Source: Clostridium jeddahitimonense (lineage in GTDB: Bacteria; Bacillota; Clostridia; Clostridiales; Clostridiaceae). Taken from it: DNA of 64,000 bases. Numbering within the stretch: position 1 is the first letter of the stretch; the number at the start of each line of letters is the position of its first letter. Under the pieces are notes generated by a model. That model saw only the letters and a list, made by a program, of their open reading frames with translations, was not told the DNA's origin and ran no database searches. Both the position numbers and the translations under genes were made by a program. This document shows, piece after piece, positions 9,414-17,779 of this stretch. The DNA is taken from positions 3,345,250-3,409,249 of the forward strand of contig LM994670.1 of assembly GCA_000753455.2 (NCBI GenBank), written 5' to 3'.

Positions 9414-9690
9414 AACTCTCTCACTTTCATTTTTATAAATTTAAATAATATGTACTAACAGTTTAAATATTAGTGAAAGAATATTTTTTTTAATATAAAA
9501 GTATTACTTAACTTTTATTAATTAAATTTGCTCAATAATATAGTAGTATGCTTACTTTAAGATATTATATAACCATATATAAAGTTTATCTCTATTTAAT
9601 ACTAATCCTCAAGAAATTTAATAATACAAATTATTATTTTTTAACAACTTTTTCATAAGTTCAACTTACTTTATGACAACTATATAAAAA

Positions 9691-9714
9691 AAGATGTAGC
9701 TTTCGCTACATCTT
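9691..9714 (-). terminator. Terminator overlapping the methyltransferase-like stop codon
   Basis: AAGATGTAGC and GCTACATCTT form a perfect 10-bp stem with loop TTTC. On the minus strand it is followed by seven T. The TAG stop codon of the gene lies inside the stem. Confidence 0.85.
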
Positions 9715-10464
9715 ATCGAGAACTATTTTAAATTTTTGTAATACTGAACTTACTATTTCCTTATCTAATGGATTATAGTATTTTAATAAATCTGACTGTT
9801 CTAATGCATCATACGCTTCCCTAGCCATTTCCATCCAATTTTCCGGTATATACACCCATACTATTTCTTCATAACTGCAACTCAATAAAAAATGTTCCAT
9901 TCCAAAGAATGAATATTCCTCTATTTTGTGTAGTTCATTAAATGCCTCATAATCTTTAACGATCTGGCTAGTTAGTTTATATTCATATATATCTGCATAG
10001 AAAAAATCAAATTCTTCCGCTTCTGCCTTAAAGGCATCTATATTAATAACTTTAATTTTAGAATTCTCTTTGAAATTACAGTTATATAAATCAATTACAT
10101 CCTTACTAACCTCGTAAACTATAATCTCTTCTACGTCTTCCTTCTTTGCCATCTCTTGAACAACATATCCAAGTCCTAATCCTACTACTCCAACTTTACC
10201 CTTTGCTCTTTCTATAGCAAAATATGCCCCCTCTATTTCTAACGGTGTTAATCTCATCCAGATATGATTATATTCATTAATTAACTCAGCTATTCTTAAG
10301 TTAATTCTATCCTTCTTCTCATATAAATAGCCTTGAACGATCCCTTGCAATCCATCAAGTTTCTTTATCTCAAAATCACCAATTTTACGAGGTCTTATCT
10401 TTCTATTATATTCCTTTATTTTATTTAAGACATAGTCTCTATCAAAAGGCTTCAATCTTAACAA
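9706..10464 (-). CDS. Predicted class I SAM-dependent methyltransferase-like protein
   Basis: A 252-residue cytosolic protein. Residues about 90-150 look like a Rossmann fold: a glycine loop (VGVVGLGLGYVVQEMA), an acidic end of the second strand (IIVYEVSKDVIDLY), then INIDAF and DFFYADIY, as in spermidine synthase-like or methyltransferase folds. The substrate is unknown. The start is a TTG (10464) with AGGGA against it; a second in-frame TTG three codons later has better spacing. It is a single gene. Confidence 0.55.
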   Translation of the reverse strand: MLRLKPFDRDYVLNKIKEYNRKIRPRKIGDFEIKKLDGLQGIVQGYLYEKKDRINLRIAELINEYNHIWMRLTPLEIEGAYFAIERAKGKVGVVGLGLGYVVQEMAKKEDVEEIIVYEVSKDVIDLYNCNFKENSKIKVINIDAFKAEAEEFDFFYADIYEYKLTSQIVKDYEAFNELHKIEEYSFFGMEHFLLSCSYEEIVWVYIPENWMEMAREAYDALEQSDLLKYYNPLDKEIVSSVLQKFKIVLDKM

Positions 10465-10617
10465 TCCCTTTCTATTTTTTATACTTTAACTTTATCCCCA
10501 ATACCATTATACACTTTATATTGTGCCGAACATAATAAATATTATATTTACAATTTATAGAAATTTCAACCCTTTTATAAGATGTTATTATTTTACAATA
10601 TATACCTAAAAAACCTC

Positions 10618-10645
10618 TTGCCATTTCCGACTAATATGGTATACT
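10618..10645 (+). promoter_or_regulatory. Promoter of the HesB-like gene
   Basis: TTGCCA (10618-10623), 16 bases, TATACT (10640-10645), about 40 bases before the ATG. A good sigma-A match. Confidence 0.6.
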
Positions 10646-10686
10646 ATAAATATAATTTGAATATAAATAATATGAGGTGAATAAAT

Positions 10687-11019
10687 ATGAACAAATTTAT
10701 AATAAGCGAAGAAGCATACAACGAATTCAAATCATTTTTACAAGATAACGAAATAGAAAAATTCAGCATAAGAATTAACTTAGCAGGTTTTGGTTGTAGT
10801 GGGCCAGCATTTAACATAACTGTTGATGATGCTAACGAAAACGACGTAGTAGAAACTATGAACGATATCACTTTCATAGCTGAATCAAAATTAATCGATG
10901 AATTCGGTGGATTTAAATTATTATCTTCAGAAGAAAATGGTGGAAGAGGGTTATCTTTAAAACCAGTTATAGAAGTTGAAGGTGGATGCGGTTCTTGTGG
11001 AGGCGGTTGTCACCACTAG
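10687..11019 (+). CDS. HesB/IscA-like protein, Cys form of the HesB-related selenoprotein family
   Basis: A 110-residue protein with an IscA/HesB-like fold. GFGCSGPAFNI (near 36-46) holds the cysteine that is selenocysteine in some relatives, and the tail GGCGSCGGGCHH is rich in Cys, Gly and His and may bind metal or Fe-S. IscA-type proteins help to build or carry Fe-S clusters; for this subgroup the role is not proven. The codon at the key site is TGT, so this is an ordinary Cys protein. RBS TGAGGTG precedes ATG 10687. It ends at a strong terminator. Confidence 0.75.
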   Translation: MNKFIISEEAYNEFKSFLQDNEIEKFSIRINLAGFGCSGPAFNITVDDANENDVVETMNDITFIAESKLIDEFGGFKLLSSEENGGRGLSLKPVIEVEGGCGSCGGGCHH

Positions 11020-11027
11020 AAATAATA

Positions 11028-11053
11028 AGAGCTATTGATAATTCAATAGCTCT
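11028..11053. terminator. Bidirectional terminator
   Basis: AGAGCTATTGA (11028-11038) and TCAATAGCTCT (11043-11053) form a perfect 11-bp stem, loop TAAT, with T-rich tails on the plus side. It separates two convergent genes. Confidence 0.8.
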
Positions 11054-11057
11054 ATTT

Positions 11058-11708
11058 TTATAATTTAAACATATAATTTTTATACTTACTGTTTATCTCT
11101 TCTATTCCCTTTAAGATATCTATCCAATATCCTTTACTAATCATCTTTTCCGCTTTTTCTTCGCTTTCTAAATTACTTAATTTTTCTTCCATAAAGCTAT
11201 TAATATAATTATTTAATTCATTAGATATTTCTTTCATAACCGAAATATCCATACATAGTTTATCATCTAACTTTATAGAATCCATATTATCTGACATATA
11301 ATTAAGCAATAGATTATATATTAACTCTTCTATGTTAGCAAAGACTTCGTTTTGACTCGATTCTGTTAAATCAACCTTATTATCCTTCTTAAATAATGAC
11401 ACCTCTATACTCTTTAAATATTTCTCCCATAAATTTAGTTCTGCAATATTTATCAAATTATAGTTCTTGTATAATGTTAATATCTCTTCCTTTGTAATAC
11501 TTTGTGATGTTATACATCCATCAAGTGTTAACAAAATAGATTCATTTCTTGTTCTTACTTCTTCTATACTTTTATATATCTCATTTCCAAGCTCTTTTTT
11601 ATACGTAATTCCTGTTAGACTTTGGTAAAGATTCACCAATAGACTGATTAACAAGATTAAAGTAATTGTTAATATGCAACTACTCTTTTTATCTATTTTA
11701 TTATTCAT
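11058..11708 (-). CDS. Membrane-anchored protein of unknown function
   Basis: A 216-residue protein, not recognised. A single N-terminal membrane segment (about 11-28) follows the basic start MNNKIDKK; the rest is predicted mostly helical and charged and should lie outside the membrane or as an anchored domain. No catalytic motif seen. It is preceded by AGGGGGAG and lies downstream of the AAA/VWA operon but is separated from it by a terminator at 11824-11843. Confidence 0.6.
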   Translation of the reverse strand: MNNKIDKKSSCILTITLILLISLLVNLYQSLTGITYKKELGNEIYKSIEEVRTRNESILLTLDGCITSQSITKEEILTLYKNYNLINIAELNLWEKYLKSIEVSLFKKDNKVDLTESSQNEVFANIEELIYNLLLNYMSDNMDSIKLDDKLCMDISVMKEISNELNNYINSFMEEKLSNLESEEKAEKMISKGYWIDILKGIEEINSKYKNYMFKL

Positions 11709-11823
11709 AAATCTCCCCCTGACGTGATAATTATATCATAAATGTTAGGTCTGAAAAAGAGTTAAATATGCTACAAATATACTCAATAAAAAAATTTCAT
11801 TGATGTGAATTTCAAAAAAAAGA

Positions 11824-11843
11824 GAAACTGCCATAGCAGTTTC
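11824..11843 (-). terminator. Terminator of the AAA+/VWA operon
   Basis: GAAACTGC and GCAGTTTC form an 8-bp perfect stem with loop CATA. On the minus strand it is followed by TCTTTTTTTT. Confidence 0.85.
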
Positions 11844-11904
11844 CTTATTAATTTCGAATTATAAATTTATAATTTTTCATTAAATAAATTATTACACAAT
11901 TTAT

Positions 11905-13233
11905 TTAATTATATTTACAAACATGTATTTCATCTATTGTGCTTCTTAGCATATCTAATCCAGTGCTTCCACCTGTACCTTCTTCTACTTCTTTACTTAT
12001 CCTTTTTATAGTTCCATAAGGCTTGCTCAAAGATAATTCTTCTTTTCCTGTTAATACCCAAATATTATTTTTATTAATAGGTCGTACTTCTAACTCTTTT
12101 TCTCCAACGCCATCAGTAAAATATATTAATATTACATTTCTCATATTATTAGCTTTAATATATTTAAACACCGGTGAAAACTTAGTCGATCCATTATTTC
12201 TTTTTCTCTTTTTAATATCCTTTATGGACTTAATTTTATATATTCTTCTTATTTCATCATCACATTCTATAACAGTGATTACATTACCTCTTGATTTTGA
12301 TATCTCTAAAATTTCTATCATTATCTTATTAATTTCGTCATCAGTCATAGAAGCACTTATATCTATAGCTACCAATATTTCTGGTATATTGTTAGGTAAT
12401 TCGCCTTTCAAGTCAAGTCTTTCTGGTTGTCTTCTATTTCTTCTAGTTATAGTACTTTTTGTTCCTGCTCTCAGCGATGGAATCATCTTTTTAAGCAATT
12501 TTTGCCATGATATTTCTGCTTTTTCTTCATAACCTAATATAATTTTACCAATTTCATCAGGTGCTTTTCCATTATAAGAGTTTGTTGCTACAGTTTTTGC
12601 TAAATTTCTACTCATTTCCTGGGAAATTGATGATTGCCACCATAAATCATGTGCATTTTTTATATTTATATCACTTTTATCTCTTGTATCTATCTTTAAT
12701 GGTTCTTTCTTGTCATTTATAGCTTTATGAAGTATTTCTGCATAATACTCGCAACTCATATTTTCTTTTAAGTCTAAATTATATTTCATGTTTATATTAT
12801 GAATTCTTGTATATTCCATAGGAATATTTTTTATAAATTGATTTATAGAAATATCTAAAGCTATATTAACGGCTAATTTGTCATACCTTTGTCTTAAATC
12901 TCTTTCACGTTCATAATGATTGAACATAATATGATATATTTCATGTTTTATTAAAGCCTTCATTTCATTTTTATTATATGATAAAAAACTTTTAGGATTA
13001 AAACTCATTTTAAATCCATCAGTTACAGGTATTGTTACAATTGGCCATTCAATAGTAAAATCAACATTTCTTTTTGTCTGAACCATAAAAGATCCGAAGA
13101 AAGCATCTTCATTTTCCATCATTTCAATAACTAATGCTTCTATTAAACTCAAAAATTTCTTATCAAAGTCTGATTTAGTATTTAACTCTATACACTCTTT
13201 AATAAGCTCATCTTTAAATGCATCAAAGTTCAT
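11905..13233 (-). CDS. VWA-like protein with putative metallopeptidase domain (DUF2201 type)
   Basis: About 442 residues. The N-terminal half has a zinc-protease-like HEIYH (near 96-100, ALIKHEIYHIMFNHYERE). The C-terminal half has a VWA-like metal site (LVAIDISASMTDDEI) and a later FTDG motif. This is the layout of DUF2201 proteins, usually paired with MoxR-type AAA+ ATPases as here. The partner gene ends 10 bases upstream. The ATG at 13233 follows AGAGGGA; a start nine codons earlier would overlap the ATPase gene and has no ribosome site. It may be a chaperone-like adaptor or a protease; the client is unknown. Confidence 0.8.
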   Translation of the reverse strand: MNFDAFKDELIKECIELNTKSDFDKKFLSLIEALVIEMMENEDAFFGSFMVQTKRNVDFTIEWPIVTIPVTDGFKMSFNPKSFLSYNKNEMKALIKHEIYHIMFNHYERERDLRQRYDKLAVNIALDISINQFIKNIPMEYTRIHNINMKYNLDLKENMSCEYYAEILHKAINDKKEPLKIDTRDKSDINIKNAHDLWWQSSISQEMSRNLAKTVATNSYNGKAPDEIGKIILGYEEKAEISWQKLLKKMIPSLRAGTKSTITRRNRRQPERLDLKGELPNNIPEILVAIDISASMTDDEINKIMIEILEISKSRGNVITVIECDDEIRRIYKIKSIKDIKKRKRNNGSTKFSPVFKYIKANNMRNVILIYFTDGVGEKELEVRPINKNNIWVLTGKEELSLSKPYGTIKRISKEVEEGTGGSTGLDMLRSTIDEIHVCKYN

Positions 13234-13243
13234 AATAATCCCT

Positions 13244-14329
13244 CTATTCGTAGATATCAAAGAAAGCTTCTATAAATGTATCTTGGCTTAAAATTTCTTT
13301 ATATAATCCACCATTATAATCTTCTTTTATATCCTTCATAACACCTAATCTTAAATCTTTAGGATAGCACATTAAAATTTCTCCTAATAACTTAATCTTA
13401 TCTCTATTTTCTTCTTCATTTAATAATTGCACTAATCTCTTTGCTAACATATATAGTCTTGAATGATTTTCTTTTTGAATAATTTCCTTAATTTCATATG
13501 GTATAAAATCATAATCTAGAAGCTTTTCTGCTTTTATAAGTGGACTATTAAAGTTTCTAGCAAACCCAATAAAGTCTGTAGCTATTCCTCCACCTACATT
13601 ACCTTTTACTACATTAAAAATAATAGATTCACTGTACTTATCTTTATTATTTTTGTACATTTTAAATGCTTTCGATACTCTCTCCCAGCTTCTAGGAGTT
13701 GGTTTTATATTTTCATTTGCATAAGGCATATGAAGATAATTTGGAAATTGTGATATAAACTCTATTACCTCTTCTTCAATATCAGCTTCATCAGTCATAG
13801 CCCACTTAATCCACTCTTTGCTATCTGAATCTACTTCAACCCATACAAATCTATCTTCTTGAGCCGCATCCATATCAATAACTTGGTAATCACTATTTTC
13901 AAAGTTATCATACTTATTTGATGGATTCATTGCTGCAATTATTTTTACTGATGAATCAAGCCTGTATCCATTTATTTCTCTGTTTAAAATTAAATTCATT
14001 AACTCTTGTTGAACTGCATGCTCACATCTATTTAATTCATCTATAAATAATATTACACCATTATATTTAGTATCTTCTAATAAAGACGATACTTCTGTCA
14101 ACTTATAATGTGTAGCATATTCAGTTCTTCCATTATTAACAAATGGAAGTCCACCAATTTCTCCTTCTTTCAAAAGATTAGCATCTATATTTACTATAGC
14201 TAAGTTATTATTCTTAGCTATTTGTCTTACCATAGAAGTTTTACCTATACCACTTTCCCCTATTATTAGTGGAACATCATCAGTCATTGTTACTAATTCA
14301 ATAGTATTCATCGCTTCTGTAAAATTCAT
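13244..14329 (-). CDS. MoxR-like AAA+ ATPase
   Basis: A 361-residue ATPase with Walker A GESGIGKTSM near residue 23, Walker B ILFIDELNR, and the sensor region IIAAMNPSNKYDN, matching the MoxR/AAA_5 class. MoxR enzymes work with VWA proteins to remodel or load cofactors onto client proteins. It is the middle gene of a three-gene operon: 24 bases after the repeat protein and 10 bases before the VWA gene. RBS AAGGAGC precedes the ATG. Confidence 0.85.
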   Translation of the reverse strand: MNFTEAMNTIELVTMTDDVPLIIGESGIGKTSMVRQIAKNNNLAIVNIDANLLKEGEIGGLPFVNNGRTEYATHYKLTEVSSLLEDTKYNGVILFIDELNRCEHAVQQELMNLILNREINGYRLDSSVKIIAAMNPSNKYDNFENSDYQVIDMDAAQEDRFVWVEVDSDSKEWIKWAMTDEADIEEEVIEFISQFPNYLHMPYANENIKPTPRSWERVSKAFKMYKNNKDKYSESIIFNVVKGNVGGGIATDFIGFARNFNSPLIKAEKLLDYDFIPYEIKEIIQKENHSRLYMLAKRLVQLLNEEENRDKIKLLGEILMCYPKDLRLGVMKDIKEDYNGGLYKEILSQDTFIEAFFDIYE

Positions 14330-14353
14330 ATCTATCTGCTCCTTATTTACTTA

Positions 14354-15127
14354 CTAAAGCCCTAATTTATAATCTATTAATATCATCTTTGCATTTTTAC
14401 TTCCGTAGTTTTTAACAAAGTCTACCTTATCCATCTCTAAAACTTCTAACTCCAAGAAGTCTCTCATATATTTATTATCTATATCATCTTTACATATTTT
14501 TTCTTTTATAATTTCTAATATTGTATCTATATCTATTGAATCATAAACATACTTTACTATATTGATGTTATCACCGATAAATATCTTTAAATCATCAAAA
14601 TCATAGTTCATAATATAATTTATTGATTCTTCATCTATTTTTATAGCACATCTTCTAGCTTCTAATGTAGGATTATCTATAAATCTTATAGCCCCCCAAT
14701 ATTTTTCTATAGCTCTTATTTGAACCTCTTCACTTGGATTCTTTATGTATTTTATTGCATCAAAATCTTTTTCTACTGCTAAAAGCTTAATCTCTTCTGA
14801 TGGATTCTCTATAAATTGAATAGCCCATCCCTTAGATTTAACAGCTTCTCTCATAATATTATCATTTAAATTATTTACATATTTTATAGAGTTCCATAAA
14901 AGCTGAACTGCTAATATTGCTAATTCCTCCGATAAATATTCTATATGTTCTATACATAATGGATTATTTAAAATTGCTTCCCTTTTAACATCTTCTGATG
15001 GATTATTTATAAATCTTATAACCATCCCATTTCTTTTTACTGCCTCTATTTGCTCATCCTTTGTAGGATTTTCAATATTTCTTATATATAGTGGATCATT
15101 ATATAACTTTTTAATATTATTACTCAT
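14354..15127 (-). CDS. 22-residue-repeat helical protein, first gene of the MoxR/VWA operon
   Basis: A 257-residue protein made largely of about seven 22-residue repeats between about residues 12 and 165. Examples are DAIKYIKNPSEEVQIRAI and GAIRFIDNPTLEARRCAI; the consensus is x-AIxFIxNPSEExxxxAVxxx. Each unit looks like a pair of short helices, as in solenoid proteins such as DUF4116- or HEAT-like repeats, so a binding scaffold is likely. No catalytic motif. It is followed closely by the ATPase and VWA genes and probably supplies substrate or partner recognition. The gap upstream (15128-15260) shows no gene. Confidence 0.6.
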   Translation of the reverse strand: MSNNIKKLYNDPLYIRNIENPTKDEQIEAVKRNGMVIRFINNPSEDVKREAILNNPLCIEHIEYLSEELAILAVQLLWNSIKYVNNLNDNIMREAVKSKGWAIQFIENPSEEIKLLAVEKDFDAIKYIKNPSEEVQIRAIEKYWGAIRFIDNPTLEARRCAIKIDEESINYIMNYDFDDLKIFIGDNINIVKYVYDSIDIDTILEIIKEKICKDDIDNKYMRDFLELEVLEMDKVDFVKNYGSKNAKMILIDYKLGL

Positions 15128-15262
15128 AACTTCACCTTCAAAATCTTAATATATAAACTATTATATATTATCTAATAATTATTATCAATTATAATTAAGT
15201 GTTTACTTAACCAAAATATGCATTCCACATAGAGAAATGTTTTACTTTTCAAAAAATAAAAA

Positions 15263-15302
15263 TATGCCTTCGACATAGATACTTCTATCTACCGAAGGCA
15301 TA
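15263..15302 (-). terminator. Terminator after the first mupG copy
   Basis: TATGCCTTCG (15263-15272) and CGAAGGCATA (15293-15302) with inner TAGATA/TATCTA pairing form a long hairpin, followed on the minus strand by TTTTTATTTTTT. Two more small hairpins (15310-15323 and 15376-15392) lie between it and the stop codon. Confidence 0.8.
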
Positions 15303-15396
15303 CTCCTTTGTAGCTTTAGCTACACATCTCTCTTGATTTTGCCAATATTTATCTTAACATAGTCAACATTTCTCCTACTAGCTTTGCTAGTAATAA

Positions 15397-16491
15397 TTAC
15401 TTTGCTTCTTTAAAACTAAACTTTTGCCAAGGCTTAATATAATCTAAGATAAATATCTCTTCTTCTCTTATATGTCCAACTACATTTGTTTTTCCGCTGT
15501 TAACCATATCTCTTAAAGCTATTTGAAGCTCTCCTGCATAATGACCATATTCACTACTTTCTATTATTACATCTCCTCTTCTTATTATTTCCGGAGCATT
15601 AAATAATGCAAAATAATGACCTTTATATTTAACACGACTTTGTGTTGATCTTAAGAAATTATCTGAATAGTCTCCTCTATGATAATGCATTTCTTCAAAA
15701 AGGATTTTTCTTTCTATTTCTGGTGTGTTTTCATTTAATATAATATCAAATGTTACCATGTCTTTTCTCATAGATCCTAAAGCTTCTAATTCTTGATCTG
15801 TAGGATAGCAATTAGAAATTATAATATCATTTATATTATCTAAAGCAATTAGATGCTTAGCCTGAACATCTACTGGTAAATTACGATGCATCTCTAAAGT
15901 TGGTAATCCATCAGTTACAGGCCATGGTCCAAATGTATTATCATTTTGACTTGTTATAAATGCTGCTGTTTTTAAGCCATATTTATTAAACTTTTCTGTA
16001 CATCTCATAAAGTGATCAAAATTTAATCCACTATAATTATGAGGATAGAAGTTATGACAAGCTATTAGCTTTTCTTTATTAGGCATATAATCCATTATTG
16101 TATCAATATAATGTGTGTAGTTACTCATATTAATTTCAATCTTTAGTCCTTCAGGATTAAATGTCATTATTGATTCTTGTGACCCACCAAAACCTTCATC
16201 TAATCTTACTCCATCAGCTCCTATTTCTTTAAAGAAGCTTAAGTCGTTATAGCTTATTCCTAACTTATTAAATACAGCTGGACTTACATCAACTATTATT
16301 TCAAAGCCTTTACTTTTTGCATATTCGTTAGTATTTTTAAACTTTTTAACTATCTCTTCCCTACTTTCATTTACTGATAGAAGACAAGAAAATATTCTAG
16401 AAAAACCATTTTCAGCAGCTTTATCTATATATCTTAAAATTTCCTCTTCTGTTGACTTCTCTTGATAAATAGAAATTCCTAATTTACCCAT
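15397..16491 (-). CDS. mupG: MupG-type 6-phospho-N-acetylmuramidase (DUF871), copy 1
   Basis: About 364 residues, starting MGKLGISIYQEKS and with a TIM-barrel N-terminal part. The family is known from MupG of Staphylococcus aureus, which splits MurNAc-6-phosphate-GlcNAc in the cytosol into MurNAc-6-P and GlcNAc. It is very similar along its whole length to the second copy at 17780, so it is a recent duplication. ATG 16491 behind GGGAG is preferred to the TTG five codons upstream. It has its own leader after the murK terminator and its own terminator, so it can be expressed separately. Confidence 0.85.
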   Translation of the reverse strand: MGKLGISIYQEKSTEEEILRYIDKAAENGFSRIFSCLLSVNESREEIVKKFKNTNEYAKSKGFEIIVDVSPAVFNKLGISYNDLSFFKEIGADGVRLDEGFGGSQESIMTFNPEGLKIEINMSNYTHYIDTIMDYMPNKEKLIACHNFYPHNYSGLNFDHFMRCTEKFNKYGLKTAAFITSQNDNTFGPWPVTDGLPTLEMHRNLPVDVQAKHLIALDNINDIIISNCYPTDQELEALGSMRKDMVTFDIILNENTPEIERKILFEEMHYHRGDYSDNFLRSTQSRVKYKGHYFALFNAPEIIRRGDVIIESSEYGHYAGELQIALRDMVNSGKTNVVGHIREEEIFILDYIKPWQKFSFKEAK

Positions 16492-16730
16492 AATCACTAC
16501 TCCCAACTTTAATTTCTTATATTATGATTCCCTATTTAAATAAAATTTATTTTAAAGTTCATCCTGTTAACATATATACATTATATTATATATGTATATA
16601 CATTCTAACTCAATATAATCTTTCATTACTTAATCTATTTTTTTATACCTTAACCTTATTATCTTTATCATTTTATCTTTGCTAGACTTCCCCAAAATTT
16701 AAGTAAATATATCTTCTTAGTAAATAAAAA

Positions 16731-16789
16731 ATATACCTATAGTAATTAATATCTATCTTCTACTAGATAAACATTTACTATAGGTATAT
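16731..16789 (-). terminator. Terminator of the mupG-murK unit
   Basis: ATATACCTATAGTAA (16731-16745) and its exact complement (16775-16789) form a 15-bp stem, followed on the minus strand by ATTTTTTATTTA. The remaining leader of mupG copy 1 (16492-16730) contains TATATA-rich sequence and no gene. Confidence 0.75.
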
Positions 16790-16809
16790 TATAACAATTG
16801 GCTATTTTA

Positions 16810-17769
16810 TTATTTATCGTATTGGCTCATTCTCTTAATAACTGTTTCAGTATCTCCACTTCCACTTTCAATATAAGCTAATAGACACGCGCCTAAATGC
16901 GGTGGTAGTACCGGTGGTATGAGCCTTACGTTATACTCTTTTAATTCACTTCTTATCGGCTCTAAAACAAGCTCCCCAGACTTAAATACTCCTCCAGTAT
17001 ATGAAAGTAAAACTTCTTCATCCTTATTAAAGTTTTTTAAAAGAACTTTTGCAATTTCAGCTAATTCTTCTCCTGCTTCTTTAAATATATTTATAGCATT
17101 TTCATCACCCTTTAAAGCAGCCACTGAACAAATATATGCAAGCTTTGCAATTTCTCCTCTATCATTTTTAATTTCATCATTTAAAAAAGTAATTATTTTA
17201 TTCTCATCTTCCAACTTAAGTTCCGTCATAAACATATCATAAAGAGCGCCTTTTTTAAATCTTCCATCACACTCTTTACTAAATGCTTGAATTGCTTTTT
17301 TTCCGATCCAAAAAGCTGATCCTTCATCTCCTATAGAAGCTCCCCAGCCTCCACATCTGTTTATTTTATCCCCATTTATAGAAAGTCCAATAGAACCCGT
17401 TCCTGCAATTATATTAATTCCATCTCTCCCACTTAGTGCACCTGCTATAGCTACTCTAATATCACTATCTACAGTATAAGATAATTCATCAAAAACTTTT
17501 TTTGCAGCATTCTCTATTTTAGGTTTAGCTTCTTCAACTTTACCGTACCCTGCTAATCCTAAAAATGAATGTTTAATTTCTTCCTTTTTAATATTAGCTC
17601 CATATACTATTTCGCTTAATCCTTCTCTTAATAGAACTTCTAAATTTTCGAAACCTATTTGATTAAAATGACAAGTTCCTTTAGTCGTTGAATATACAAT
17701 CTCTCCGTTTTTATTTATTAGAGTAAAGGTAGTTTTTGTACCTCCACCATCAACCCCTAAAAAATACAT
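16810..17769 (-). CDS. murK: N-acetylmuramic acid / N-acetylglucosamine kinase
   Basis: A 319-residue member of the BadF/BadG ATPase-kinase family: phosphate-1 motif GVDGGGTKT at the N terminus, IIAGTGSIGLS near the middle and GDEGSAFWIG. MurK of Clostridium acetobutylicum phosphorylates MurNAc and GlcNAc at C6, and the position here between two mupG genes fits that role: GlcNAc released by MupG would be trapped as GlcNAc-6-P. It starts 10 bases after mupG copy 2, with RBS AAGGAGAG, so the two are co-transcribed. A plain GlcNAc kinase is the alternative. Confidence 0.82.
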   Translation of the reverse strand: MYFLGVDGGGTKTTFTLINKNGEIVYSTTKGTCHFNQIGFENLEVLLREGLSEIVYGANIKKEEIKHSFLGLAGYGKVEEAKPKIENAAKKVFDELSYTVDSDIRVAIAGALSGRDGINIIAGTGSIGLSINGDKINRCGGWGASIGDEGSAFWIGKKAIQAFSKECDGRFKKGALYDMFMTELKLEDENKIITFLNDEIKNDRGEIAKLAYICSVAALKGDENAINIFKEAGEELAEIAKVLLKNFNKDEEVLLSYTGGVFKSGELVLEPIRSELKEYNVRLIPPVLPPHLGACLLAYIESGSGDTETVIKRMSQYDK

Positions 17770-17779
17770 ATTTCTCTCC

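Noticed and set aside
10687-11019. Selenoprotein with in-frame UGA
   Set aside because: The key codon is TGT and no in-frame TGA occurs; an ordinary cysteine is encoded.
12023-12532. Plus-strand open frame of 169 codons opposite the VWA gene
   Set aside because: Antisense to a recognised protein with conserved motifs; no own start signal.
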